DNA of 64,000 nucleotides, taken from NCBI GenBank assembly GCA_963784675.1, contig CAWASE010000019.1, forward strand, positions 186,001 to 250,000. The letters run 5' to 3'. Origin of the DNA: SCTD01 sp963784675. GTDB taxonomy: Bacteria; Actinomycetota; Actinomycetes; Mycobacteriales; SCTD01. Position 1 is the first letter of the stretch, and every line of letters begins with the position of its first letter. This document shows, piece after piece, positions 16,392 through 24,994 of this stretch. The position numbers and the translations under genes were made by a program. The notes below the pieces were generated by a model, which was not told where the DNA came from, did no database searches, and saw nothing but the letters and a program-made list of their open reading frames with translations.

Positions 16392-17624
16392 ATGCGTGAG
16401 ACTGGACGGGTGAGCGTGCGCGAGATCGTCCTGCTGGGAGCCACCGGCTCCATCGGCACGCAGACGATCGACGTCGTCCGCGCCGCGCCCGACCGGTTCC
16501 GCATCGTCGGGCTGGGCGGCGGCGGCGAACGCGTCGACCTGCTGGCCCGGCAGGCGCTCGAGCTCGGCGTCGAGGTCGTCGCCGTCGCCAAGGCCAGCGC
16601 CGCGCAGGACCTCAACCTGGCCTTCTACGCCGCCGCCCAGCAGCGCGGCTACAGCGCGGGCGAGTTCTCGGTCCCGAAGATCCTGGCCGGCCCCGACGCC
16701 CACACCGAGCTCGCGGCCTGGCCGTGCGACACCGTCCTGAACGGCATGACCGGTTCCGTCGGCCTGGCGCCGACGCTGGCGGCGCTGCAGGCCGGCCGCA
16801 CCCTGGCGCTGGCCAACAAGGAGTCGCTCATCGCCGGCGGCAGCCTCGTCACGCCCTACCTCGACCAGATCGTGCCGGTCGACTCCGAGCACAGCGCGTT
16901 GGCGCAGTGCCTGCGCGGCGGGCGGGCCGCAGAGGTCGCCCGGCTGATCCTCACGGCGTCCGGCGGGCCGTTCCGGGGGCGCACCCGCGCCCAGCAGCGC
17001 GACGTCACCCCGGCCCAGGCGGCCGCCCACCCGACCTGGGACATGGGGCCGGTCATCACCGTGAACTCGGCCACCCTGATCAACAAGGGGCTGGAGCTCA
17101 TCGAGGCGCAGCTGCTGTTCGGCGTGCCCTACGACCGGATCGACGTGGTGGTGCACCCGCAGTCGATCGTCCACTCGATGGTCGAGTTCGTCGACGGCTC
17201 GACCCTCGCGCAGGCCAGCCCGCCCGACATGCGGCTGCCGATCGCGCTGGCCCTGGGCTGGCCCGAGCGCGTGCCCGGCGCCGCAGCCGGCTGCGACTGG
17301 AGCACCGCCACGACATGGGAGTTCGAGCCGTTGGACGCCGACGCCTTTCCCGCCGTGGCACTGGCCCGCGGGGCGGGCGGACGCGGCGGGACGGCGCCCG
17401 CGGTCCTCAATGCCGCCAACGAGGTGTGCGTGCAGGCCTTCGTCGACGGCCGGCTGCCTTTCCTCGGCATCGTCGACACGGTGGCCGAGGTCGTGCAGGA
17501 GCACCCGTTCAGGGAACGTCCGACCCTGGCCGATGTGTTGGAGCAGGAGAGGTGGGCGCGCGCGCGCGCCCACGAGCTCGTGGACCATGACGATGCCGCC
17601 ACCGGCAGAGGGCAGGACGCATGA
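16392..17624 (+). CDS. dxr: 1-deoxy-D-xylulose-5-phosphate reductoisomerase
   Basis: First committed enzyme of the MEP isoprenoid pathway: converts DXP to MEP with NADPH and a divalent metal. 410 residues. NADPH motif GATGSIGTQ near the N-terminus, ALANKESLIAGG, the metal/substrate segment DSEHSALAQCL, and ITVNSATLINKGLELIEA are present. The ATG at 16392 is used; an in-frame GTG at 16410 would give a more typical short N-terminus and is a real alternative. The stop overlaps rseP (ATGA). ispG of the same pathway lies one gene downstream. Confidence 0.95.
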   Translation: MRETGRVSVREIVLLGATGSIGTQTIDVVRAAPDRFRIVGLGGGGERVDLLARQALELGVEVVAVAKASAAQDLNLAFYAAAQQRGYSAGEFSVPKILAGPDAHTELAAWPCDTVLNGMTGSVGLAPTLAALQAGRTLALANKESLIAGGSLVTPYLDQIVPVDSEHSALAQCLRGGRAAEVARLILTASGGPFRGRTRAQQRDVTPAQAAAHPTWDMGPVITVNSATLINKGLELIEAQLLFGVPYDRIDVVVHPQSIVHSMVEFVDGSTLAQASPPDMRLPIALALGWPERVPGAAAGCDWSTATTWEFEPLDADAFPAVALARGAGGRGGTAPAVLNAANEVCVQAFVDGRLPFLGIVDTVAEVVQEHPFRERPTLADVLEQERWARARAHELVDHDDAATGRGQDA

Positions 17625-18964
17625 CGAACCTGGTGCTCAACAGGCCCACCGAGGACGCCGCGGCGCAGCCGCCCCCGCGTGCCTCCGGGCGGCTGGTCGC
17701 CGGGATCGGCCTCGGTCTGCTCGCGGTCGTCCTGTACGCGGTGGCCACCGGCAACGGCGTGTACGCCCTGGGCGCCATCGGCTTCGTCGTCGCGCTGCTG
17801 GTGTCGGTGACGCTGCACGAGGGTGGGCACTTCTGGACCGCCCGCCGGTTCGGGATGAAGGCCACCCAGTTCTTCGTCGGCTTCGGGCCGACGCTGTGGT
17901 CCCGGCAGCGCGGGGAGACCGAGTGGGGCGTCAAGGCGATCCCGGCCGGCGGCTTCGTCAAGATCGTCGGCATGACCTCGTTGGAGGAGGTCGCCCCCGA
18001 GGACGAGTCCAGGGCCTTCTGGAAGCAGCCGGCGGGGCAGCGGGTCGTCGTGCTCGCCGCCGGCTCCACGGTGCACTTCCTCATCGCGATCGCGCTGGTG
18101 CTGGGGAGCTCGCTGGTCATCGGCAAGACCGTCGAGCGCTCGCCCGCCCTCGGCTCCATCGCCTCGTGCGTCACGGCCTCGGCCGGCGCCTCGTGCGACG
18201 CGGGCGGGGCGCTGCCCAGCCCGGCCGAGGCCGCGGGTCTGCTGGCCGGGGACGTCGTCACCGCCGTCGACGGCGTGCGGGTCGACAGCGTCCTGGCGTT
18301 CATCGAGAAGGTGCGGGCCGCCCCCGGCCGCGACGTCGCCCTCACCGTCGAGCGCGACGGGACTCTCCAGCAGCTGACCCTGACCCCCACCCCGGTGCTC
18401 CGCGCTTCGCTCGACGACCCGGACGTCACCGCACGCGTCGGCGCGATCGGCGTCGCGCTGCAGCCGCGGGCCAGCACGGCGCACGTCAACCCGGTCGAGG
18501 CCGTCCAGAACACGGGCACGGTGCTGAAGCTGATGGTCACCGGCACCATCGACACGTTGACCAAGAAGATCGGCACCATCACGCAGGTCTACGGCCCCAA
18601 CCGCGACCCGGAGGGGTTCATCGGCGTGGTCGGAGCGGGCCGGGTCAGCGGTGAGGTGCTCGCCAGCCAGGAGACGGTCGGGGTGAAGCTGCTGAGCTTC
18701 CTGCTGATCATCGCCTCGCTGAACCTGTTCGTCGGTGTGTTCAACCTGCTGCCGCTGCTGCCGCTGGACGGCGGGCACATCGCGGTCCTGCTGTACGAGC
18801 AGGCTCGCGACAAGGTGAAGCGCGTCTTCGGCTACTCCGGCGAGCTGCGTCGCGTCGACCTGAACAAGCTGTTGCCGATCACCTACGGCGTGGTGCTGCT
18901 GTTCGCCACGTTCACGGTATGGCTGCTCGGAGCCGACCTCGTCAACCCCATCCGGATCGGCTGA
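17621..18964 (+). CDS. rseP: Site-2 (RseP/Rip1-type) M50 zinc metalloprotease
   Basis: Intramembrane protease that cleaves anti-sigma factors and other membrane substrates. The 447-residue protein has a first membrane segment, the zinc motif HEGGH (HExxH, residues about 66-70), a PDZ domain (residues about 195-275; AGLLAGDVVTAVDGVRV), and the distal metal motif LPLLPLDGGHIAVLL, with further membrane segments to the end. dxr-rseP-ispG is a conserved actinobacterial gene set; overlaps on both sides (ATGA with dxr, TGATG with ispG) indicate coupling. Confidence 0.94.
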   Translation: MTNLVLNRPTEDAAAQPPPRASGRLVAGIGLGLLAVVLYAVATGNGVYALGAIGFVVALLVSVTLHEGGHFWTARRFGMKATQFFVGFGPTLWSRQRGETEWGVKAIPAGGFVKIVGMTSLEEVAPEDESRAFWKQPAGQRVVVLAAGSTVHFLIAIALVLGSSLVIGKTVERSPALGSIASCVTASAGASCDAGGALPSPAEAAGLLAGDVVTAVDGVRVDSVLAFIEKVRAAPGRDVALTVERDGTLQQLTLTPTPVLRASLDDPDVTARVGAIGVALQPRASTAHVNPVEAVQNTGTVLKLMVTGTIDTLTKKIGTITQVYGPNRDPEGFIGVVGAGRVSGEVLASQETVGVKLLSFLLIIASLNLFVGVFNLLPLLPLDGGHIAVLLYEQARDKVKRVFGYSGELRRVDLNKLLPITYGVVLLFATFTVWLLGADLVNPIRIG

Positions 18965-20109
18965 TGACGGTCGCGCTCGGCATGCCCGAGCTGCCCCCGG
19001 CCCGGTTGGCGGACCGCCGCACGACGCGCCAGCTCGACGTCGGCGGGGTGCTCGTCGGCGGTGGCGCGCCGATCAGCGTCCAGTCGATGACCACCACCGT
19101 CACCGCAGACATCAACGGCACGCTGCAGCAGATCGCCGAGCTGACCGCCACCGGTTGTCAGATCGTGCGCGTCGCCGTGCCCGACCCCGTCGACGCCGAG
19201 GCGCTGGCGACGATCGTGAAGAAGTCCCAGCTGCCGGTCATCGCCGACATCCACTTCCAGAGCAAGTACATCTATGCGGCCCTGGACGCCGGCTGCGCGG
19301 CCGTGCGCGTCAACCCCGGCAACATCCGCGAGTTCGACGGCAAGGTCGGCGACGTCGCCCGGGCCGCGAAGGCTGCCGGCACGCCGATCCGGATCGGCGT
19401 CAACGCGGGCAGCCTGGACAAGCGGATCATGGCCAAGTACGGCAAGGCCACGCCCGAGGCGCTGGTCGAGTCCGCGCTCTGGGAGTGCTCGCTGTTCGAG
19501 GAGCACGACTTCACCGACATCAAGATCAGTGTGAAGCACAACGACCCTGTCGTCATGGTCCAGGCCTACCGGTTGCTCTCGCAGCGGTGCGACTACCCGT
19601 TGCACCTGGGAGTCACCGAGGCGGGCCCCGCCTTCCAGGGCACGATCAAGTCCGCCGTCGCCTTCGGGGCGCTGCTGGCCGAGGGCATCGGCGACACCAT
19701 CCGCGTCTCGCTGTCGGCCCCGCCGGTGGAGGAGGTCAAGGTGGGCCTGGCCATCCTGGAGTCGCTGAACCTCAAGCAGCGCGGCCTGGAGATCGTGTCC
19801 TGCCCGTCCTGCGGCCGCGCGCAGGTCGACGTCTACACCCTCGCGGAGAAGGTCACCGCCGGGCTCGAGGGCCTGACGATGCCGCTGCGCGTCGCCGTCA
19901 TGGGTTGCGTCGTGAACGGTCCGGGCGAAGCCCGCGAGGCTGATCTGGGCGTCGCGTCCGGCAACGGCAAGGGGCAGATCTTCGTCAAGGGCGAGGTCAT
20001 CAAGACCGTGCCCGAGGACCAGATCGTCGAGACGCTCATCGAGGAGGCGCTCAAGATCGCCGAGGCATACGACGGGCCCAGCGGCGAGGTCGCCGTCGGC
20101 GTCAGCTGA
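18964..20109 (+). CDS. ispG: 4-hydroxy-3-methylbut-2-en-1-yl diphosphate synthase (flavodoxin)
   Basis: Iron-sulphur enzyme converting MEcPP to HMBPP in the MEP pathway. 381 residues from the ATG at 18964, which overlaps the rseP stop (TGATG). TIM-barrel motifs include VQSMTTTVTADINGTL, ADIHFQSKYIYAALDAG, RVNPGNIREFDGK and GVTEAGPAFQGTIKSA; the C-terminal 4Fe-4S ligands are in SCPSCGRAQVD and MGCVVNGPGEA. With dxr it places two MEP steps in one operon. Confidence 0.97.
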   Translation: MTVALGMPELPPARLADRRTTRQLDVGGVLVGGGAPISVQSMTTTVTADINGTLQQIAELTATGCQIVRVAVPDPVDAEALATIVKKSQLPVIADIHFQSKYIYAALDAGCAAVRVNPGNIREFDGKVGDVARAAKAAGTPIRIGVNAGSLDKRIMAKYGKATPEALVESALWECSLFEEHDFTDIKISVKHNDPVVMVQAYRLLSQRCDYPLHLGVTEAGPAFQGTIKSAVAFGALLAEGIGDTIRVSLSAPPVEEVKVGLAILESLNLKQRGLEIVSCPSCGRAQVDVYTLAEKVTAGLEGLTMPLRVAVMGCVVNGPGEAREADLGVASGNGKGQIFVKGEVIKTVPEDQIVETLIEEALKIAEAYDGPSGEVAVGVS

Positions 20110-20153
20110 GCAGCACCGGCCGGCCGACGCCGGACACGTCGAGCACCGCGGTC

Positions 20154-20159
20154 TAGGCT
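20154..20159 (+). promoter_or_regulatory. Possible -10 hexamer TAGGCT upstream of the GNAT gene
   Basis: TAGGCT lies 20 bases before the GTG at 20180. A start about 7 bases downstream would leave a leader of roughly 14 bases with no obvious Shine-Dalgarno. Confidence 0.35.
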
Positions 20160-20179
20160 CCGCACGTGCGGGCGGACCG

Positions 20180-21025
20180 GTGTTGAGAACGGCGCACGCC
20201 ACCCGCGTGCTCGACGGCCGCGACCTCGACGAGGTGCTGGCGCTGCTGGAGCGCGACCCGGTGGCCGATGTGTTCGTCGCCTCCCGCGTGCAGCACGCCG
20301 GACTGGCCGAGAGCCGCCTCGGCGCCCAGGTGTGGGGCTTCGGCGAGCGCGGCTCGCTGGAGTCGGTCTGCTACTCCGGTGCGAACCTGGTACCGGTGCA
20401 GGCCGGCCCGGACGCGGTGCGTGCGTTCGCCGAGCGCGCGCGCCGGCAGGGCCGTCGCTGCTCGTCGGTGGTCGGACGCGCCGGTGCCGTGCTGCCGATG
20501 TGGGACCTGCTGCGCGGAACATGGGGTCGGGCGCGCGACGTCCGCGACAACCAGCCGCTGCTGGCGCTGCACACGGCCCCGGCCGTGCCCGTCGACGCCG
20601 GCGTGCGTCGGGTCCGGCCGGCCGAGCTCGGCATCCTCATGCCCGCCTGCATCGCCATGTTCACCGAGGAGATCGGGATCTCGCCGCTGTCCGGGGACGG
20701 CGGCACCCTCTACCGGTCGAGGGTGGCCGAGCTCATCGCGCAGGGCCGCGCGTTCGCGCGCATCGAGGGCGGCCGGGTGCTGTTCAAGGCCGAGATCGGT
20801 GCCGTGAGCAGCACCGTCTGCCAGGTGCAGGGGGTGTGGGTCGACCCGTCCCTGCGTGGTCAGGGGCTGTCGGCGGGCGGTACGGCGGCGGTCGTCGAGC
20901 TGGCCAGGGCCGACATCGCGCCGGTCGTCAGCCTGTACGTCAACGACTACAACGTCCCTGCGCGCCGTGCCTACGCCCGGGTCGGCTTCCGCGAGGTGGG
21001 GCGCCTGACCAGCGTCCTGTTCTAG
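20180..21025 (+). CDS. GNAT N-acetyltransferase with DUF4081 N-terminal domain
   Basis: A 281-residue two-domain protein: an N-terminal DUF4081-like domain and a C-terminal GNAT fold with the acetyl-CoA loop (VDPSLRGQGLSAGGTAA) and the final LYVNDYNVPARRAYARVGF. It is regularly found immediately downstream of ispG in actinobacteria (for example the mycobacterial locus next to gcpE), but its acceptor is not established. GTG start at 20180. It may be partly independent of the dxr-rseP-ispG operon because a TAGGCT hexamer lies just upstream. Confidence 0.9.
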   Translation: MLRTAHATRVLDGRDLDEVLALLERDPVADVFVASRVQHAGLAESRLGAQVWGFGERGSLESVCYSGANLVPVQAGPDAVRAFAERARRQGRRCSSVVGRAGAVLPMWDLLRGTWGRARDVRDNQPLLALHTAPAVPVDAGVRRVRPAELGILMPACIAMFTEEIGISPLSGDGGTLYRSRVAELIAQGRAFARIEGGRVLFKAEIGAVSSTVCQVQGVWVDPSLRGQGLSAGGTAAVVELARADIAPVVSLYVNDYNVPARRAYARVGFREVGRLTSVLF

Positions 21026-21036
21026 CGGCTCCGGTC

Positions 21037-21486
21037 TCAGCGCGGCGGCCGCGTCGGCAACGCACGACGCAGCGTCGGCACGACCGCCGCGGCCACGCCC
21101 CGCAGGACCGAGGCGCCGAGGTTCGCCCAGTCGAAGTAGTCGCGCCACAGGACGATGCGCCCGTCGAGCACCTCGAACGTGCCGCAGCACCAGAACTGGG
21201 CCCGGACCGGTCCGACGACCAGCGCGTCCGTGCGCTCGGTCAGCACGGTGTCACCGTCGGCCGCGAGGCGGTGGACGGCCACCTCGAAGCCGTACCGCGA
21301 GGCGCACCAGCGCCGCACGAGGCGGTCGACGGCCTGGCCGCGGATCGGCGGCAGCGACACGTTGCGGTAGACGACGTCGGGGTGCAGCAGCGACGCAGCG
21401 GCTTCGGCGTCGCCGTCCGTCATCGCCTGCAGGAAGGCGCTGACCGTCTCGGCGGAGGTGAGCCGGGCGGGGGCGGTGGAGGTCAT
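21037..21486 (-). CDS. NTF2-like / limonene-1,2-epoxide hydrolase-like protein
   Basis: A 149-residue small alpha+beta protein of the NTF2/SnoaL superfamily, nearest to limonene-1,2-epoxide hydrolase-like sequences: TVSAFLQAMTDGDAEAAASLLHPDVVYRNVSLPP, then VLTERTDALVVGP, FWCCGTFEVLDGRIVLWRDYFDW. The Arg/Asp residues of RDYFDW occupy the pocket positions seen in the family. The ATG at 21486 precedes MTSTAPARLTSAE. Substrate unknown. It faces the ispG/GNAT genes and is divergent from the aldehyde dehydrogenase. Confidence 0.82.
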   Translation of the reverse strand: MTSTAPARLTSAETVSAFLQAMTDGDAEAAASLLHPDVVYRNVSLPPIRGQAVDRLVRRWCASRYGFEVAVHRLAADGDTVLTERTDALVVGPVRAQFWCCGTFEVLDGRIVLWRDYFDWANLGASVLRGVAAAVVPTLRRALPTRPPR

Positions 21487-21618
21487 CGCCCCAGTGAAGC
21501 AAGTGCTGTCGCGAAGATCACGGGCCGCCCCGGTGCGATGCCTTCCCCCTGTCATGGTTGGCTGTTTCACTCTGCGTTTCACCGTGGGTCTTTCCCCGAC
21601 GAAAGAGAAGTGGCCGAG

Positions 21619-23154
21619 ATGCTGCAGGTCAAGCCGGGAACGAGCTGGGACGAGGTCTACGCGCGGGCGCGCGCCGCGGCGCCGGAGGCGTTCGAGGCCG
21701 ACCGCATCCTGAACCTGACGGGAGGCGAGTGGCAGCGCATCGGTGACCCGGGCGAGCACGTCAACCCGGTCGACGGCGCCGCCATCCAGGGGCCGCCGCG
21801 CGTCACGCACGACCAGGCCGCCGAGGCCGTGAAGTACGCCCTCGGCGAGCACCGGCAGTGGGCCGCCGTCGACCTCGACGAGCGCAAGAGCCGCGTCTCG
21901 CAGGCCGTCGAGGCGATGCAGGCCGAGCGCGACACGCTCGCGCTGCTGCTGGCCTGGGAGATCGGCAAGCCGTGGAAGCTGGCGTGCGCCGACGTCGACC
22001 GCGCCCTGGACGGCGTGCGCTGGTACCTGGAGGAGATCGAGCGGCAGATCGCCGGCCGCACCCCGCTGCCCGGGCCGGTCAGCAACATCGCCTCGTGGAA
22101 CTACCCGATGAGCGTGCAGGTGCACGCCGAGCTCGTGCAGTGCCTGGCCGGCAACGCCGTCGTCGCCAAGACGCCCTCGCAGGGCGGCTTCCACACCCTC
22201 ACCCTGGCCCACGCCATGATGAAGCGCGCGGGGCTGCCCGTCACGCTGCTGTCCGGCGTCGGGTCCCAGCTCGGCGACGTGCTCATCCGCTCCGAGGAGA
22301 TCGGCTGCCTGGCCTTCGTCGGAGGACGGGCCAACGGCCGCAAGGCGGCGACCTCGCTGGCGGACACAGGCAAGCGCCACTTCCTGGAACAGGAGGGCCT
22401 GAACGCCTGGGGCATCTGGGACTTCAGTCAGTGGGACGACCTCGCGGCGCACCTCACCAAGGGCTTCGAGTACGCCAAGCAGCGCTGTACCGCCTACCCG
22501 CGCTACGTCGTGCAGCGCGAGCTGGTGCCGGCGTTCCTGGAGGCCTACCTGCCCGTGGTCAAGGGGCTGCGGTTCGGCCACCCGCTGGTGGTGGAGTCGG
22601 CCGACGACGACCTGCCCGACCTGCACTTCGGGCCGCTGATCAGCGCCACCAAGGCCGCCGACCTGGCCGCGCAGTACGCCGAGGCCGTCAGCGGCGGCGG
22701 CATCCCGCTGTACCGCGGCACCCTCGCGCAGGGACGGTTCCTGGACGGGCAGGACACCAGCGCCTACGTCGCGCCGGCCTGCATCCTGGAGCCGCCGCCC
22801 TCGTGGTCGCTGCGCCACGCCGAGCCGTTCGGACCGCTCGACTCCATCGTCGTCGTCGACAGCGAGGCCGAGCTGCTGGCGGCGATGAACGCCTCCAACG
22901 GCTCGCTGGTGGCCTCGGTGGCCACCGACGACGCCGACTTCGGCGCGCGGGTCGCCGAGGAGCTGCAGGCGTTCAAGGTCGGCATCAACAAGCCCCGCTC
23001 GCGCGGGGACCGCGAGGAGGTGTTCGGCGGCAAGGGAGCGTCCTGGAAGGGAGCCTTCGTCGGCGGCGACCTGCTCGTGCAGGCGGTGACGGAGGGGGAC
23101 GGGCAGATCTACGGCAACTTCCCGTCGTACTCGATGTATCCGAACAAGGTGTAG
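21619..23154 (+). CDS. Aldehyde dehydrogenase family protein
   Basis: A 511-residue member of the aldehyde dehydrogenase superfamily, probably NAD(P)-dependent. Visible: a nucleotide-binding region (NIASWNYPMSVQ, CLAGNAVVAKTPSQGG), FVGGRANGRKAA, the catalytic Cys region KQRCTAYPRYVV and the C-terminal EPFGPLDSIVVVD. The usual LELGG motif reads LEQEGLN, so the general-base Glu is present but its surroundings differ, as in some PaaN-like and other atypical members. The ATG at 21619 is used; an in-frame GTG at 21610 is possible. The substrate is not predictable. A palindromic element follows the stop. Confidence 0.85.
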   Translation: MLQVKPGTSWDEVYARARAAAPEAFEADRILNLTGGEWQRIGDPGEHVNPVDGAAIQGPPRVTHDQAAEAVKYALGEHRQWAAVDLDERKSRVSQAVEAMQAERDTLALLLAWEIGKPWKLACADVDRALDGVRWYLEEIERQIAGRTPLPGPVSNIASWNYPMSVQVHAELVQCLAGNAVVAKTPSQGGFHTLTLAHAMMKRAGLPVTLLSGVGSQLGDVLIRSEEIGCLAFVGGRANGRKAATSLADTGKRHFLEQEGLNAWGIWDFSQWDDLAAHLTKGFEYAKQRCTAYPRYVVQRELVPAFLEAYLPVVKGLRFGHPLVVESADDDLPDLHFGPLISATKAADLAAQYAEAVSGGGIPLYRGTLAQGRFLDGQDTSAYVAPACILEPPPSWSLRHAEPFGPLDSIVVVDSEAELLAAMNASNGSLVASVATDDADFGARVAEELQAFKVGINKPRSRGDREEVFGGKGASWKGAFVGGDLLVQAVTEGDGQIYGNFPSYSMYPNKV

Positions 23155-23472
23155 CTGGGCTTCGCGGCACAGACCTGCTCGGGGCCTGTCGCTTCGCTCC
23201 TCTACGGCCCTGCCGCAGGTCTGTGCCGCTGTGCTCGGTTGCCTGCCCCGCTCCGCCCAACCCCTGACCCCCCGCCGATGATCTTCCGCAGGTGGTCATG
23301 GACACGCCGCAGGTCGCGACCAATAGCCCACCCTCGTGGGCACGGACTCTGGCCAGCGCCGGCGTGACGAGCCAGCTCCGGCAGTCGGGCAGGTCGCCCG
23401 CAGGCACCCGCGCCGACAGCAGCTCGGAGCGTCTGTGCGTCCGGGCAGCAGGTGCCTACCCGTCGACCCTGC
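23155..23472. other. Gene-free gap of about 318 bases
   Basis: Contains the palindromic element at 23164-23229 directly after the aldehyde dehydrogenase. Between 23230 and 23472 no reading frame with codon bias, RNA gene or promoter was recognised. Confidence 0.6.
23164..23229. repeat. Palindromic repeat, family 1, copy 1
   Basis: Perfect 15-bp arms GCGGCACAGACCTGC (23164-23178) and their complement (23215-23229), with an inner 5-bp stem GGGCC/GGCCC and a loop containing CTTCGCTC. A second element with the same inner stem and loop core occurs after infB at 36227-36294. It probably ends transcription of the aldehyde dehydrogenase gene, but its shared core suggests a dispersed repeat family. 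Confidence 0.8.
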
Positions 23473-24194
23473 TCAACGGCGGTCTGTGGGCGCAGCGACG
23501 GTGGTGCCGCCCGACGATCGTCGATCGGCGCGCCCGGCGCCAGCGTCCGCGACGACGGCCTGCGCCTGGCCCAGCACCAGAGCGCACGTCACCACCAGCC
23601 AGCCCAGCTGCCACCAGCCGATGCTCTCGTCGACCTGCTGGCGCCACAGCAGCATCGGCGACAGGACGCGCCGCCAGCAGCGCCCGTCCCGAGCCGGGTC
23701 CGGCGCAGTGCGATCCACGAGCACGGCACCGACGACGCTGGCCACCTCGAAGACCGCGACCAGGTCGCGGTGCAGCACGTCCTCCAGCGGCTTGATCCTC
23801 GGCCGTCCCGAGTCGGGCCGCTGCAGCCGCCGGCTCCGCGAGGGCAGGTGATGCGCACCAGGGCCAGTCCCAGCAGGCACAGCGCGCCGACCGCCGCCGC
23901 CGTGGCCGCGGCCTCCGTCGACACAGCCAGAGCGCACCGGCCAGGGCGCCGTGGGCCGCGGCGAGGGCGCCGATGACCCCTTGGCCGAGAGCAGGTGCGG
24001 CCGCGCCGCGCGAGGACAGGCCCGACACCAGGTCACGGCGCACGTCGAAGGCCGGCTGGGCGGCGACGGCCAGGGGCAGCAGGGTGAAGATCAGGGCCAG
24101 CGACGACGAGGGCGACGCACGGACCCGGCGGTGCTGCGGCCCGAGGCGTGTGACGCGCCAGCCGGAACCAGACGAGCAGGAGCAGCGCGTTCAC
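23473..24194 (-). pseudogene. Broken gene for a multi-spanning membrane protein
   Basis: Membrane-protein sequence spread over several frames on the minus strand. Reading leftwards: VNALLLLVWFRLARHTPR (from GTG 24194), then SSLALIFTLLPLAVAAQPAF followed by a Gly/Ala-rich segment, then TAAAVGALCLLGLALVRITC (near 23900), then PLEDVLHRDLVAVFEVASVV and WWQLGWLVVTCALVLGQAQ to a stop at 23473. At least three single-base shifts (near 24130, 23930 and 23845) are needed to join them. Hydrophobic segments in successive frames indicate one ancestral gene of roughly 235 residues. I do not recognise the family. It may be a decaying gene or bad sequence. Confidence 0.5.
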
Positions 24195-24225
24195 CGACGC
24201 TGCGCGTGTCCGGGCGTCACCGGGC

Positions 24226-24984
24226 TCAGCCGACCGATCGGGCGCTCGCCAGGCCGTGCAGCAGCAGGTCCACCCGCAGTCCGTCGACCTCGACGTCGTC
24301 GCTGACGGTGCGCCCGACCTCGGCGACGTCGGCGACGGTGCGCGCGCCGTGCTGGCAGAGGGCCCGGGCCAGCAGGCCCTTGGTCCACTTGTTGTCGTGG
24401 CTGACCACGCTGCGGGTGCCGTTCTCGTCGCGCAGCACGCGCACCTGCACGGCGCCGGGTACCCGGGCGAGGTGGGCGTACGCGCCTGAGCGGAGGTCGA
24501 CCACGAGCCCGCGCTGACCCGCCAGCTCGGGCTCCAGCGCCGGCCGCCACAGCGCCGCAAGGCCGCCCAGCCCGGGCAGCGCCGTCTGACCGGACAGCCG
24601 ATAGGCCGGCACCCGGTCGGTCGGGCGCAGCAGCCCGAACAGCGCGGACGCCACCACCAGCGAGGTGTTCGCCCGGCGTCGGGCGACGCCCTCCAACGTC
24701 TCGTAGGACAGGTTGTCGTAGACGATGCCGGTGTAGCGCCGCAGCGCGGGCAGCGTCTTCGCGGTGCGCAGCACGGCGTCGTCGCCGACGTGCGCGGCCT
24801 GCCCGGGCGACAGTCCCAGAGCGGTCCGCAGCGCATCAGGTCGGTCGCGGGCCAGCGTGACCAGCGCGTCGACGAGCCGCTCTCGCACCGGCGTCAGCGA
24901 CGGGAAGGACAGGCCCGCCAGGTCCAACGGCCGGCCGCTGCCGCCAGGGGCCTTGCCCTCGGACGGGGGGAGCAGCACCAGCAC
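24226..24984 (-). CDS. yaaA: YaaA (DUF328) peroxide-stress protein family
   Basis: A 252-residue YaaA-family protein; in E. coli YaaA lowers intracellular iron and protects DNA from peroxide. The start LVLLPPSEGKAPG is the family hallmark, followed by TGIVYDNLSYETL, VASALFGLLRPTDRVPAYRL, VVDLRSGAY and SHDNKWTKGLLAR. The GTG at 24984 gives the canonical N-terminus. It lies 10 bases downstream of the Uma2 gene and could share its transcript. Confidence 0.92.
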   Translation of the reverse strand: MLVLLPPSEGKAPGGSGRPLDLAGLSFPSLTPVRERLVDALVTLARDRPDALRTALGLSPGQAAHVGDDAVLRTAKTLPALRRYTGIVYDNLSYETLEGVARRRANTSLVVASALFGLLRPTDRVPAYRLSGQTALPGLGGLAALWRPALEPELAGQRGLVVDLRSGAYAHLARVPGAVQVRVLRDENGTRSVVSHDNKWTKGLLARALCQHGARTVADVAEVGRTVSDDVEVDGLRVDLLLHGLASARSVG

Positions 24985-24994
24985 CCTCGCGAGG

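Noticed and set aside
20332..23154. Long extended reading of the aldehyde dehydrogenase upstream to 20332
   Set aside because: The upstream part overlaps the GNAT gene and the NTF2-like gene in other frames and has no family similarity; the enzyme begins at 21619.
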